Source: Planctomycetaceae bacterium (GTDB lineage Bacteria > Planctomycetota > Planctomycetia > Pirellulales > UBA1268). Taken from it: DNA of 40,336 nt. The position numbers were made by a program, and so were the translations under genes. The stretch is taken from the NCBI GenBank assembly GCA_021300535.1, contig JAJTED010000025.1, positions 1 through 40,336 of the forward strand, written 5' to 3'. The notes beneath the pieces are model-generated. The model was given only the letters and a program-made list of their open reading frames with translations, did no database searches and was not told the DNA's origin. This document shows positions 30,691 to 40,102 of the stretch, in pieces; within the stretch, counting starts at the first letter, position 1; each line of letters opens with the position of its first letter.

Positions 30691-31418
30691 GCGGCCCGCA
30701 GCAGCCCGCGCCGGACGCCGGCCCCCGGCCCCACGCCCGCGGCCACTCGACGTTCGGCCGCTGGCTTTACTCCGCGCTCTGGATCCTGTCCCGCACGCTC
30801 GGCGTGGCGCTGTTCGGCGTTCGCGTCGGCTGCGACGAGCCGCTGCCGTCCACGGGTGGCGTGCTGGTGCTCTCCACGCACCAGAGCCATCTCGATCCGC
30901 TCTTGCTGGGCCTGGCCACGGACCGGCGGCTGTCGAGCATGGCCCGCAGTTCGCTCTACCGCTTCAAGCCGTTCGGCTTCGTGATCACGGCGCTCGACGC
31001 GGTGCCGATCGACCGCGCGGGCTCGGCGGTGGCGGCCATGAAGGTGGTCATCAAGCGGCTGCAGGACGGCGCGGCGGTGATCGTCTTTCCCGAGGGCACG
31101 CGGACGCACGACGGCCGGATGGGGGAGATCAAGAGCGGCTTCGCGATCCTGGCGAAGAAGGCCCGCGTGCCGATCGCGCCGGTGGCGATCGTGGGAGCCT
31201 ACGAGTGCTGGCCGCGATCGCGGCGCTACCCGCGACCGGGCCGGATCCGGCTGGAGTTCGGCCGCGTGCTGTCGGTGGACGAGGTGGCGGCGCTCGACGA
31301 GAAGTCTCTCGTGGCCGAGTGCACGCGGCGGCTCGAGGAACTCGACGCCCGCGGTCGGGCCGCCCGCGCCGGCCGGCGGTTCACGGCGCCGGCTGCTCGC
31401 CCCCCCGCGCCCGCTTGA
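30687..31418 (+). CDS. plsC: 1-acyl-sn-glycerol-3-phosphate acyltransferase
   Basis: STHQSHLDPLLLGLATDRRLSSMARSSLYRFKPFGFVITALDAVPIDR (HX4D) and VIVFPEGTRTHDGRMGEIKSGFAILAKKARVPIAPVAIVGAYE; 4-nt overlap with cmk. Confidence 0.93.
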   Translation: MSGPQQPAPDAGPRPHARGHSTFGRWLYSALWILSRTLGVALFGVRVGCDEPLPSTGGVLVLSTHQSHLDPLLLGLATDRRLSSMARSSLYRFKPFGFVITALDAVPIDRAGSAVAAMKVVIKRLQDGAAVIVFPEGTRTHDGRMGEIKSGFAILAKKARVPIAPVAIVGAYECWPRSRRYPRPGRIRLEFGRVLSVDEVAALDEKSLVAECTRRLEELDARGRAARAGRRFTAPAARPPAPA

Positions 31419-34305
31419 ACGGATCGACGGTGCCGCCGCCGACGCCGGCGGGGGGCGTGTCGGCCGACTGGCCGAAGGGCAGCAGCTTCGGCCAGTCGAG
31501 GTTCATGCCGGGCCACGCCTGGCCCGTGGTCGGCGCGGCGGCCGGTGGGGCGGCGGTGGGCGCAGGCCGCGGGATCGCCGGCATCGCGGGCGGGGCCGCC
31601 GCGGGGCCGCCGAGCAGGTCGGCCGGAGCCGGGAAGCCGCCCTGCGGCGTGGTCGAGACGGTGGTCGCGGCCACGCCCGTGCCGCCATGCTCGAGCACGC
31701 GGACCGAGACGTCGTCGATGAGCGCCTCGCCCATGCCCGTGAGGGCGAAGGTGACCGCGAGCGGCTCGCCGGCCGCCTCGGCGGGCACGATCCGGTAGAG
31801 CGCCAGGCGGGCCCAGTCGCGGGTGGCGCCGATGCGTTCCGCGAGCGCCGGGCCGCCGAGCGAGTCGAAGACGAGCAGGCCGTCCACGCTGCCTTGGATC
31901 GGCTTGGGCACCCACACGCGGGCCGAGATCTCGAGCAGCTTGCCGGCGGGCGCCGCCAGCGGCGGCGTGGTGATCCACACCGGCGGCGTCTCGACCACGA
32001 TCGGCGCGTCGGCCGCCTGCACGGCGCGGGCCGTGAGGCGGAGGCTGCCCGCGCCCGCGAACCGCCGATCGCGGGCGATCTCCACGCTGGTGCTGATCTC
32101 GGCCTGCTCCTGGGCGAAGTGCCGCCAGCCGCCGCCGGCCAGATCCTCGACCCGCTCCATGCCGCCGCCGGCGAGCAGCTCGGCGCCGGGCACCGCCGCA
32201 GCCAGCGCCGCGGTGAACCGCCACTGTTCGGCGAGCGTCGAGTCGGAGGTCGCCAGCGGGCTGGCCATCAGCGAGAGCAGCGAGCCGGTGCCCTGCACGC
32301 CGCGTTCCCAGGCCAGCCGCTCGAACTGTCCGCAGATGGCGGCACAGCGGCGGTACTTGCCGACGGCCGCCGCCGGATCACCGGCCGCGAGGGCCTCGGC
32401 CTCGACGGCGTCACGCTGGGCGGCGCCGAGCATCGCGGCCACGGGCAGGTTGCCCAGTGCCTGGGGCGGCAGGCTGCCGAGCAGCGCGGCGTCGTCGGCG
32501 AGCACGAGTCCGGCGAGCGTTCGGGCCGAGGCCAGTTCGGCGGCCGCTGCCTGCCGCAGCCGATCCTGCACATGCGCCGTGACCGCCGGGTCGCCGCTGA
32601 CGAGGATCAGCGCCTGCGACGTGAAGTGGTCGAGCGTGACGGCCACGCCTCCGGTGGCCCGCCGTTGCCGCAGCGGCTTCAGCCCGCCGGGGCCGACCTC
32701 CCAGGCCTGATGCGCCTCCGGCACACCCGGCACGAGGATCGTGACCGCCGCGTCGTCCTTGGGCAGGCCGCCCTCGAATCGCCGCGCGCAGATCTGCGCG
32801 CCTTGCACGCACCGCCACGCGACCACCATCCGGCTGCGGGCCGCCTCCATCACCACCGCCTGCACCTCGCGATCGCTCGTCTGCGCCGTCGCGGAGAATC
32901 GACCGGCCGCGGCCCACGGCTCGAGCACCGCGAGCCGCAGGTTCATCTCGCGGGCGGCGGCGGCCCGCAGCCGCGCCTCGTGGTCGTCGGCATCGATCCG
33001 GCGGCTCGACGCATACAAAATGCCGCGGGTGCCGGCGGCCACGGCCGCGAAGGAGGCGAGGCACAGGCTCTCCGGATCGACGGCCAGTCCACGCGCGCCG
33101 ACGCCCGCCAACGCCGCCGCCTGCCGGGCCGCGAGCGGATCGATCTCGGTGGACAGCGTGGCCAGCAGCGGCGTGCCCGGCCGCGCCAGCCGCGGCCGCT
33201 CGCGGAGCCAGGTCAGGTAGTCGGCGAGTTCCAGGCTCGTGCCCAGGACGGTGCGGCGCGCGACGAGCATGTCGACGTGCCGCGACACGCTGCGCAGGCC
33301 GGAGTCGGCCGAAGCGATGAGGGGCCGGGAGGCCCGGAGGTCGCAGGCGCGGATCCGGCGGGCCTGCTCGGCGAGGGCCTCGACGTCGCCCTCTGCCAGG
33401 CCGCTGCCGAGGTCCCACATCAGCACCCGGTCCCAGTTCCGCAGGGCCGGCACCGAGTCGGGGTCGCGGAGGTCGATGTCGGGGATCGCCGGCGGCGGGC
33501 AGATCACCCACAGCCCCGCGGCACGGGCTGCGGCGAGCAACTCGCCGCTGGCCGGCTCCGGGAGCCGCACGCAGTTGAAGCCGAGCGCGGCGATGCTCGC
33601 CAGCGGCTCGCCGTTGTGGTCGAGGCAGCGGGGAAAGAACGGCAGGCCGTCGACCTCGAGCACGCCCCGGGCCAGGCCGGCCGGCGGATCGACCGCCGGT
33701 GTCTCGACGTTGACCGGCTGCACCAGTGGATCGCGCAGGCCGCGGCGGATCACGCCCGTGACCGCCACGTCGTCGATGCAGACCTCATACCGGCCGGGCA
33801 TGGAGTAGAGATCGAGCACGAGGTGGGTGACGATCGCGTTGGCGGCGCTGCCGCCGGCGCCGTGCTCGCGGTGCACCGCCGGCAGGCGGCGGGCGAGGGC
33901 CGCGGGCAGCCCGTCGACCTTCACCTGTTCCCAGCGGTCGGCGTCGCGGGTGGCCGTGCCGGGCAGGATCAGCGCCACCGGCCGCCCTGTCTTCCGTGAC
34001 ACGAAGTCGGGAAGCACCACACGGGCGGCGAGTCGGATATCGGGGCGGTTGGCGCGGATCCACGCGGCGGCGGTGAACTCGTCGATGACGGCCGCCGGCC
34101 CGACCGGCATCTGCAGCCGCAGGGTCGTGCCGGGCGCCGCGTCGACGGTGAATTGTTCGCAGGTCGCGCCGCGGTGCGGTGCCACGGGCGACAGCGTGTG
34201 GGCGATGACGCGGGGAGAGGTGTCGGCCTCGGCCAGTGTCCAGGCCGTCTCGGTCGGCTCGGTCGCAAAGCCCGGCAGCGGGGCCGCGGCCGACCAGATC
34301 ACCAT
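31381..34305 (-). CDS. Large secreted hypothetical protein with TIM-barrel glycosidase-like segment and C-terminal carbohydrate-binding-like region
   Basis: Long ORF; LEVDGLPFFPRCLDHNGEPLASIAALGFNCVRLPEPA resembles GH5/GH2-like N-termini; start site uncertain because the 5' region abuts repeats. Confidence 0.6.
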   Translation of the reverse strand: MVIWSAAAPLPGFATEPTETAWTLAEADTSPRVIAHTLSPVAPHRGATCEQFTVDAAPGTTLRLQMPVGPAAVIDEFTAAAWIRANRPDIRLAARVVLPDFVSRKTGRPVALILPGTATRDADRWEQVKVDGLPAALARRLPAVHREHGAGGSAANAIVTHLVLDLYSMPGRYEVCIDDVAVTGVIRRGLRDPLVQPVNVETPAVDPPAGLARGVLEVDGLPFFPRCLDHNGEPLASIAALGFNCVRLPEPASGELLAAARAAGLWVICPPPAIPDIDLRDPDSVPALRNWDRVLMWDLGSGLAEGDVEALAEQARRIRACDLRASRPLIASADSGLRSVSRHVDMLVARRTVLGTSLELADYLTWLRERPRLARPGTPLLATLSTEIDPLAARQAAALAGVGARGLAVDPESLCLASFAAVAAGTRGILYASSRRIDADDHEARLRAAAAREMNLRLAVLEPWAAAGRFSATAQTSDREVQAVVMEAARSRMVVAWRCVQGAQICARRFEGGLPKDDAAVTILVPGVPEAHQAWEVGPGGLKPLRQRRATGGVAVTLDHFTSQALILVSGDPAVTAHVQDRLRQAAAAELASARTLAGLVLADDAALLGSLPPQALGNLPVAAMLGAAQRDAVEAEALAAGDPAAAVGKYRRCAAICGQFERLAWERGVQGTGSLLSLMASPLATSDSTLAEQWRFTAALAAAVPGAELLAGGGMERVEDLAGGGWRHFAQEQAEISTSVEIARDRRFAGAGSLRLTARAVQAADAPIVVETPPVWITTPPLAAPAGKLLEISARVWVPKPIQGSVDGLLVFDSLGGPALAERIGATRDWARLALYRIVPAEAAGEPLAVTFALTGMGEALIDDVSVRVLEHGGTGVAATTVSTTPQGGFPAPADLLGGPAAAPPAMPAIPRPAPTAAPPAAAPTTGQAWPGMNLDWPKLLPFGQSADTPPAGVGGGTVDPFKRARGGEQPAP

Positions 34306-34394
34306 GCCGGCTGCTGCCAGCAGACCGCGGAGGATGGTTGGTGTCGGGATGCGGAATCGCGGCGCATGGCACGCGGGCAGGTGTGCCCGTTTTG

Positions 34395-34699
34395 GCGGCG
34401 GTCTCTGACCGCCGTGTCCCCCGGCTTCCGCCGGGGGCTTTTCGTGGCCGTGGCCCAAGAAGCCCCGGGTGGAAACCCGGGGACTCCGGGTATGAATGCC
34501 ATCCCGCCATCCATGCCGCCGGACTGCACGCAATGCTCTGGTTCGCACCCGTAGCGCATGGCACGCTGGCAGGCATGATTCTTGGAGCGGCGGTCTCTGA
34601 CCGCCGTGTCCCCCGGCTTCCGCCGGGGGCTTTTCGTGGCCGTGGCCCAAGAAGCCCCGGGTGGAAACCCGGGGACTCCGGGTATGAATGCCATCCCGC
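34395..34699 (-). repeat. Two identical 113-bp direct repeats (34395..34507, 34587..34699), each carrying paired REP-like hairpins
   Basis: gcggcggtctctgaccgccgtgtcccccggcttccgccgggggcttttcgtggccgtggcccaagaagccccgggtggaaacccggggactccgggtatgaatgccatcccgc appears identically twice, offset 192 nt. Confidence 0.95.
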
Positions 34700-34961
34700 T
34701 GCCGACGCCTCAGGATTTGATGCGAGTTCATGGAGCGGGCGAGAGTCTGGTACGGGCGTGGTGCGGAGGATTCCGCTAGGGTTCCCGAGGCTTGTACAGA
34801 TCGGGGAGGAGGGGGGCCAGCGGAGGATGCGGCGCGTACCCTCAGTTCGGGCAAGCCGGGCCGACGGGGCAGGCCGGGGGGCTTGAAGCCGTGTGGCAAT
34901 GCCCCGAACATGAGGCGATGATTTGTGAGGATTTTGTGAGCCCCGAATCCGCGGCCGCTTC

Positions 34962-36416
34962 ATGACCCCCGTCACGGCGGAACACCTCGCGCACCTGCTC
35001 GGCGAATTGGATCTCGTCGGCCATTCACAGCTCGACGACGCCCTGCGCGAGTTCGGCGGTCACGACCAGCCGGCCTACGACTTCGGCACGACCCTGGTCC
35101 GCCGCGAGTTGCTCACGGGCTACCAGCTCGAGCGGCTGCTGCGCGGCGAGCGGGCCGGCTTCTTCTACGGCAGCGCCAAGGTGCTGTATCAGATTGGTGC
35201 CGGCTCCTTCGCCCGCGTCTTCCGGGCCGTGCATCGCGACGACGGCACGATCTTGGCGGTCAAGGTGCTCCGCAGCCGCTATGCCAACGACGCCGAGAAG
35301 CAGTCCGCCTTCCGCCACGAGGGCGAGATGGGGCGGCTGCTGCGGCATCCGAACATCGTGGCCATCGAGGATGTCGGCCAGGAACATGGGGTGAGCTACA
35401 TCAACATGGAGTTCGTGGAGGGGCAGACGCTGCGCGAGTTGGTGCGGATCCGCGGCGCCGTCGACCTGCCCCGGGGGCTCGAACTGATCCAGCAGATGCT
35501 CGCCGGCCTGGAATACGCCCACCGCCGCGGTGTCACGCATCGTGACATGAAGGCCTCGAACGTGATCGTGTCGGCGGCGGGCCAGGCCAAACTCGTCGAC
35601 TTCGGCCTCGCCGGCGTGGACGTCACGGCCGACAAGGCGCTCGGCCGCATGGACAAGCCGCGCACGGTGGACTACGCCGCCCTCGAGAAGCTCACGGGGA
35701 TGCGCGACGACGGCGCGCGCAGCGACATCTACTTCCTCGGCACCGTGGCTTACCTCGCCTTGGCCGGGGCTTCCGCCCTCCCCGAGTCGCGGGATCGCAA
35801 CGTGCGGTCCGATCCGCGGCGATTCACGGCCGTCGCGCCGCTCGCCAGCCGTGCCCCGCGCCTGCCGCGGGACGTCGTCGACTTCGTGGGGCGGATGATG
35901 CATCTCGATCCGCTCGAGCGCTGGCAGACGGCCGCCGACGCCCGGCGGGCTCTGGAGCAGATCATCGCCCGTCGCGGGGCCGAACCGGCGTCGGTCGCGG
36001 CCGGTGCGGACACGGCGACCGCGGCGACCGTCGCTATCACCAAGGGGAGCGTGATGGTGGTGGAGGCGACGGAGAAGGCCCAGCAGTCGCTGCGGCAGTT
36101 CTTCACGAAACTCGGCTACCGGGTGCTGATCACCGAGAGCCCGCAGCGGGCGCTCTCACGGTTCGCCACCACGCCCCCGCCGGCCGACATGCTCGTGTTG
36201 AGCGCCCAGAAACTCGGAGGGCAGGCGGTCGAGGCGTTCAACGCCCTGTCGTCCGATCCTTTTTATGCGGCGGTGCCCGCGGTGCTGATCGCCGGCCCGA
36301 AACAGGCCGACCTCGCGGAGCAGGTGCGGGTGGACGACCGCCGTAAGTTCGTGCAATTGCCCATGCCGTCAGCCGACTTTTCCCGGCTGCTCGCGGGGCT
36401 GCTGCGGCCCGCCTGA
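34962..36416 (+). CDS. Serine/threonine protein kinase with C-terminal degenerate receiver-like domain
   Basis: IGAGSFARVFRAV, LAVKVL, HRDMKASNVIV, LVDFGLAG; tail GSVMVVEATEKAQQSLRQFFTKLGYRVLITESPQRALSRFATTPPPADMLVLSAQ... looks like a CheY fold. Confidence 0.87.
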   Translation: MTPVTAEHLAHLLGELDLVGHSQLDDALREFGGHDQPAYDFGTTLVRRELLTGYQLERLLRGERAGFFYGSAKVLYQIGAGSFARVFRAVHRDDGTILAVKVLRSRYANDAEKQSAFRHEGEMGRLLRHPNIVAIEDVGQEHGVSYINMEFVEGQTLRELVRIRGAVDLPRGLELIQQMLAGLEYAHRRGVTHRDMKASNVIVSAAGQAKLVDFGLAGVDVTADKALGRMDKPRTVDYAALEKLTGMRDDGARSDIYFLGTVAYLALAGASALPESRDRNVRSDPRRFTAVAPLASRAPRLPRDVVDFVGRMMHLDPLERWQTAADARRALEQIIARRGAEPASVAAGADTATAATVAITKGSVMVVEATEKAQQSLRQFFTKLGYRVLITESPQRALSRFATTPPPADMLVLSAQKLGGQAVEAFNALSSDPFYAAVPAVLIAGPKQADLAEQVRVDDRRKFVQLPMPSADFSRLLAGLLRPA

Positions 36417-36468
36417 AGCCGTGCGGACAAGGCGGCAAGGTGCCCCGTGTGGGTGTGACGCGTGTGGC

Positions 36469-36676
36469 CCAAGAAGCCCCGGGTGGCAACCCGGGGACAC
36501 CGGGCGTGAAAACCTCCCCGTCGTCCATGCCGTAGGGCTTTGCGGCGATTCGTTGGTTCGGGCCCGCATGGCATGGTGCGCGAGCTCGTGTTCGACCCGG
36601 AGTCCCCGGCTTCCGCCGGGGGCTTTTTGGGAACAGCGCGACAAGAAGCCCCGGGTGGCAACCCGGGGACACCGGG
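36469..36676 (-). repeat. REP-like hairpin array between the kinase and ATP-grasp genes
   Basis: Hairpins at 36469..36504, 36595..36629 and 36642..36676 in the same inverted arrangement. Confidence 0.9.
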
Positions 36677-36840
36677 CGTGAAAACCTCCCTGCCATCCAT
36701 GCCGCCGATCGTCGCGGCCCGCGAAAAGCGGGCGGCCATTTCGCGGGCGGGTCTGCGCGTGTATGGTGCGTCGATCTTCCGCGGCTCCCTTGCAGGCGGC
36801 CGGGCCGTCGCGGTGTTCCTTCCTCTCTCGTTCCGGCCGC

Positions 36841-38283
36841 ATGGACCTGCAGGCGTACCAGACCGACGGTTTCCACGACGAGCTCTTCGACGCCGGGCTC
36901 CGGCCACGGGCCGGCGCCGAGCAGCTCGTGCGGCGGCTGGCCGCGTTCTCCAGCGGTGAGCTCTCCGCGCGGCAACGGGCGGCCGACAAGTCGCTGCTCA
37001 CGATGGGGATCACGTTCAACGTCTACGGCCACGAGGCCGGGACGGAGAAGATCTGGCCGTTCGACATCGTGCCGCGGGTCATCGACGCGGCCGAGTGGGC
37101 GACCATCGAGCGCGGGCTGAAGCAGCGGATTCACGCCCTCAACCTGTTCATCGACGACGTCTACAACCGCCGTCGGATCGTCGCCGACGGCGTGGTGCCC
37201 GATTGGCTCGTCGATTCGGGCAAGTGCTTCCGCGGCCCGTGCGCCGGCCTCCAGCCGCCCCGGGGCGTGTGGTGCCACATCACCGGCACCGACCTCGTCC
37301 GCGGCGGCGACGGGGTGATGTACGTGCTCGAGGACAACCTGCGGACGCCCTCCGGTGTGTCCTACGTGCTCGAGAATCGCGAGGTCATGAAGCGGATCTT
37401 TCCGCAGCTCTTCGAGGGGCAGCGGATCAGCCCCGTCGAGGACTATCCGGAGAAGCTGCGGGCGATGCTCGAGTACGTCGCGCCCCCGCAGGCCCGCGAC
37501 CCGAACGTCGTCGTGCTCACGCCTGGCATCTACAACTCGGCCTACTTCGAGCACAGTTTCCTGGCCCGGCAGATGGGCGTGGAACTGGTGCAGGGCTCGG
37601 ATCTCGTGGTCCAGGGCGATGTCGTCTTCATGCGGACCACGCGGGGCCTGGAGCGGGTGGACGTCATCTACCGACGGATCGACGACGACTTCCTCGATCC
37701 GCGGGCGTTCCGCGGCGACTCGCTCGTCGGCGTGCCCGGCCTGATGAACGCCTACCGGGCCGGCAACGTGGCTCTGGTCAATGCACCCGGCACCGGGATC
37801 GCCGACGACAAGGCGGTGTACGCCTACGTGCCGCAGATCATCCGCTACTACCTCGGCGAGGACGCCATCATCCCCAACGTCCCCACCTACGTCTGCGGGG
37901 AGGAGAAGCAGTGCAGCCATGTCCTCTCCCGGCTCGGGGAGTTCGTGGTCAAGCCGGCCAACGAGTCGGGCGGCTACGGCATCGTGCTCGGCCCCCGGGC
38001 CACGCGGGAGCAGCTCGACGAATGCCGCTCCCGGATCCTGGCCAACCCGCGGAACTTCATCGCCCAGCCGATGCTCGCGCTGTCGCGGGTGCCCACGGTG
38101 GTGGGCGACTCGCTGGAGGGGCGGCATGTGGACCTGCGGCCGTTCATCCTCTACGGCGAGGAGATCTTCGTGCTTCCCGGCGGGCTGACCCGCGTGGCGT
38201 TGGTGAAGGGCTCGCTGGTGGTCAACTCGTCGCAGGGCGGCGGCAGCAAGGACACCTGGGTCGTCCATCCAGGGAGGGCGTGA
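36841..38283 (+). CDS. Circularly permuted ATP-grasp family protein
   Basis: [30 protein letters not shown]...; [94 protein letters not shown]. Confidence 0.93.
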   Translation: MDLQAYQTDGFHDELFDAGLRPRAGAEQLVRRLAAFSSGELSARQRAADKSLLTMGITFNVYGHEAGTEKIWPFDIVPRVIDAAEWATIERGLKQRIHALNLFIDDVYNRRRIVADGVVPDWLVDSGKCFRGPCAGLQPPRGVWCHITGTDLVRGGDGVMYVLEDNLRTPSGVSYVLENREVMKRIFPQLFEGQRISPVEDYPEKLRAMLEYVAPPQARDPNVVVLTPGIYNSAYFEHSFLARQMGVELVQGSDLVVQGDVVFMRTTRGLERVDVIYRRIDDDFLDPRAFRGDSLVGVPGLMNAYRAGNVALVNAPGTGIADDKAVYAYVPQIIRYYLGEDAIIPNVPTYVCGEEKQCSHVLSRLGEFVVKPANESGGYGIVLGPRATREQLDECRSRILANPRNFIAQPMLALSRVPTVVGDSLEGRHVDLRPFILYGEEIFVLPGGLTRVALVKGSLVVNSSQGGGSKDTWVVHPGRA

Positions 38284-38284
38284 G

Positions 38285-39268
38285 ATGCTTTCCCGAGTCG
38301 CCGACAGCATCTACTGGATGAACCGCCAGATCGAGCGGGCGGAGAACGTCGCCCGCGCGTTGGAGACGACGCTCGATCTGGCGCTCGACGGCACCGTCAG
38401 CCCCGGCCGGCTGTGGAACGCCCTGGTGTGCACGTTCGGCGACCAGACCGACTTCTGGGCCCGCCACGGCCTCGCCGATCAGGCCCAGGTGATCCGCTTC
38501 CTGGCCTTCGATCCCCACAACGCCAACTCCATCTCCAGCTGCCTGCAGGCGGCGCGGGAAAACGCCCGCACGGTCCGCGACATGATCAGCTCCCCGATGT
38601 GGGAGGAGATCAACAAGGCCCACCTCTTCGTGCGGGCCGCGGCGGCGGTGCAGGGTGAACATCCGCGCGAGTTTCTTGAAGAGGTGAAGCGTGCCAGCCA
38701 GCTGATCACCGGCGTCACCGACGCCACGATGTCGCACGGCGAGGCCTGGCACTTCGCCCGCATGGGCCGGCTCATCGAGCGGGCCGACAAAACGTCGCGG
38801 GTGCTCGACGTGGAGGCCTACTTTCAGCCTGCCACTGCCGCCGGCGCGACCGAGACTGCCGCGCCGGCACTGGAAGACCCGGCCACCGCGGTCCGCTGGT
38901 CGGCGGTGCTGGAGAGTGCCAGCGCTTTGGAGATGTATCGCAAGGAGTACGGCGCCGTCTCGCGGCGGAACGTTGCCGAGTTCCTGATCCTCGACCGGGC
39001 CTTTCCGCGGGCGATGCACTTCTGCCTCATCAAGGCCGAAGAGTCGCTGCTCGCGGTCACGGGCGGCGTGAAGGGGGCGTATTCGAATCCGGCGGAGCAG
39101 CGGATCGGCCGCCTGCGGTCGGAGCTCGACTACGGCCACATCGACGAGATTCTCGTCGGCGACGGCGGTCTGCACGGCTTCATCGACGCCTTCCAAGGCC
39201 GCCTCAACGGCGCCAGCCATGCGATCCATGACACCTTCTTCGCCCTCGCGCCCGTCGGCCGCGTGTGA
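38285..39268 (+). CDS. Alpha-E domain-containing protein
   Basis: MLSRVADSIYWMNRQIERAENVARALETTLDLAL; VCTFGDQTDFWARHG; ENARTVRDMISSPMWEEIN; immediately downstream of the ATP-grasp gene. Confidence 0.93.
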   Translation: MLSRVADSIYWMNRQIERAENVARALETTLDLALDGTVSPGRLWNALVCTFGDQTDFWARHGLADQAQVIRFLAFDPHNANSISSCLQAARENARTVRDMISSPMWEEINKAHLFVRAAAAVQGEHPREFLEEVKRASQLITGVTDATMSHGEAWHFARMGRLIERADKTSRVLDVEAYFQPATAAGATETAAPALEDPATAVRWSAVLESASALEMYRKEYGAVSRRNVAEFLILDRAFPRAMHFCLIKAEESLLAVTGGVKGAYSNPAEQRIGRLRSELDYGHIDEILVGDGGLHGFIDAFQGRLNGASHAIHDTFFALAPVGRV

Positions 39269-39316
39269 GGTTGGCGACTGGAGGGCTCGCCCCGGGCGTG
39301 GTGCGGGGACCGTGGC

Positions 39317-39982
39317 GTGCCGTCGTGCGGCATGGATGGCGGGGTGGTATTCGTACCCGGAGTCCCCGGGTTTCCACCCGGGGCTTCTCGGAACGCTGTC
39401 CACAAGAAGCCCCTGGCGGAAGCTGGGGTGGGAAAGTTCACGTGAACCTGCGGCATCGTGCCGCAGTTCGCTTGGCGTGCCTCCGCCCACTCACAGTCAA
39501 CCCGGCCCTCCGGGCCTATCGCTCCCACAAAAAGCCCCCGGCGGAAGCCGGGGGACTCCGGGTGGCATGCCTTCCCGTTCACCATGCGCCGCGGGTTTGC
39601 ACCGGTGAATCACGTGCCGTCGTGCGGCATGGACGGCGGGGTGGTATTCGTACCCGGAGTCCCCGGGTTTCCACCCGGGGCTTCTCGGAACGGTGTCCAC
39701 AAGAAGCCCCTGGCGGAAGCTGGTGGGAAAGTTCACGTGAACCTGCGGCATCGTGCCGCAGTTCGCTTGGCGTGCCTCCGCCCACTCACAGTCAACCCGG
39801 CCCTCCGGGCCTGGCGCTCCCACAAAAAGCCCCCGGCGGAAGCCGGGGGACTCCGGGTGGCATGCCTTCCCGTTCACTATGCGCCGCGGGTTTGCACCGG
39901 TGAATCACGTGCCGTCGTGCGGCATGGATGGCGGGGTGGTATTCGTACCCGGAGTCCCCGGGTTTCCACCCGGGGCTTCTCG
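39317..39982 (+). repeat. Composite tandem array: two full ~296-nt units and part of a third, each with REP-like hairpins, core and hairpin-rich module
   Basis: gtgccgtcgtgcggcatgga[t/c]ggcggggtggtattcgtacccggagtccccggg begins at 39317, 39614 and 39909 (spacings 297 and 295). Confidence 0.95.
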
Positions 39983-40067
39983 GAACGGTGGTGGGGCCGC
40001 TTCCCCAGCGCACCACCAACAGGCGTGAGCCAAGGGACTGCGGATGGCTGCGGGTGCAGTGGCGCGT

Positions 40068-40102
40068 ATTCTCTCATCTGACGATTCGGGCTTCCCGGCA
40101 AC
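40068..40102 (+). repeat. Second locus of the boundary sequence seen at 15331..15365
   Basis: attctctcatctgacgattcgggcttcccggcaac versus attccctcatctgacgattcgggcttcccggcaac; one mismatch over 35 nt. Confidence 0.85.

Noticed and set aside
15126-36676. All hairpins as simple Rho-independent terminators
   Set aside because: Some sit downstream of genes with a suitable T-tract, but others lie between divergent genes or face the wrong way, and conserved cores and paired layout are not explained by termination.
39317-39982. Possible CRISPR array because of regular repeats
   Set aside because: Units are ~296 nt with conserved, not unique, sequence between hairpins; no cas genes.
39265-40101. Several short ORFs with recurring peptides such as SPGFRRGLFVGA, PGGNPGTPG, KSPRRKPGD
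   Set aside because: Translations of the intergenic repeat family in different frames, not proteins.
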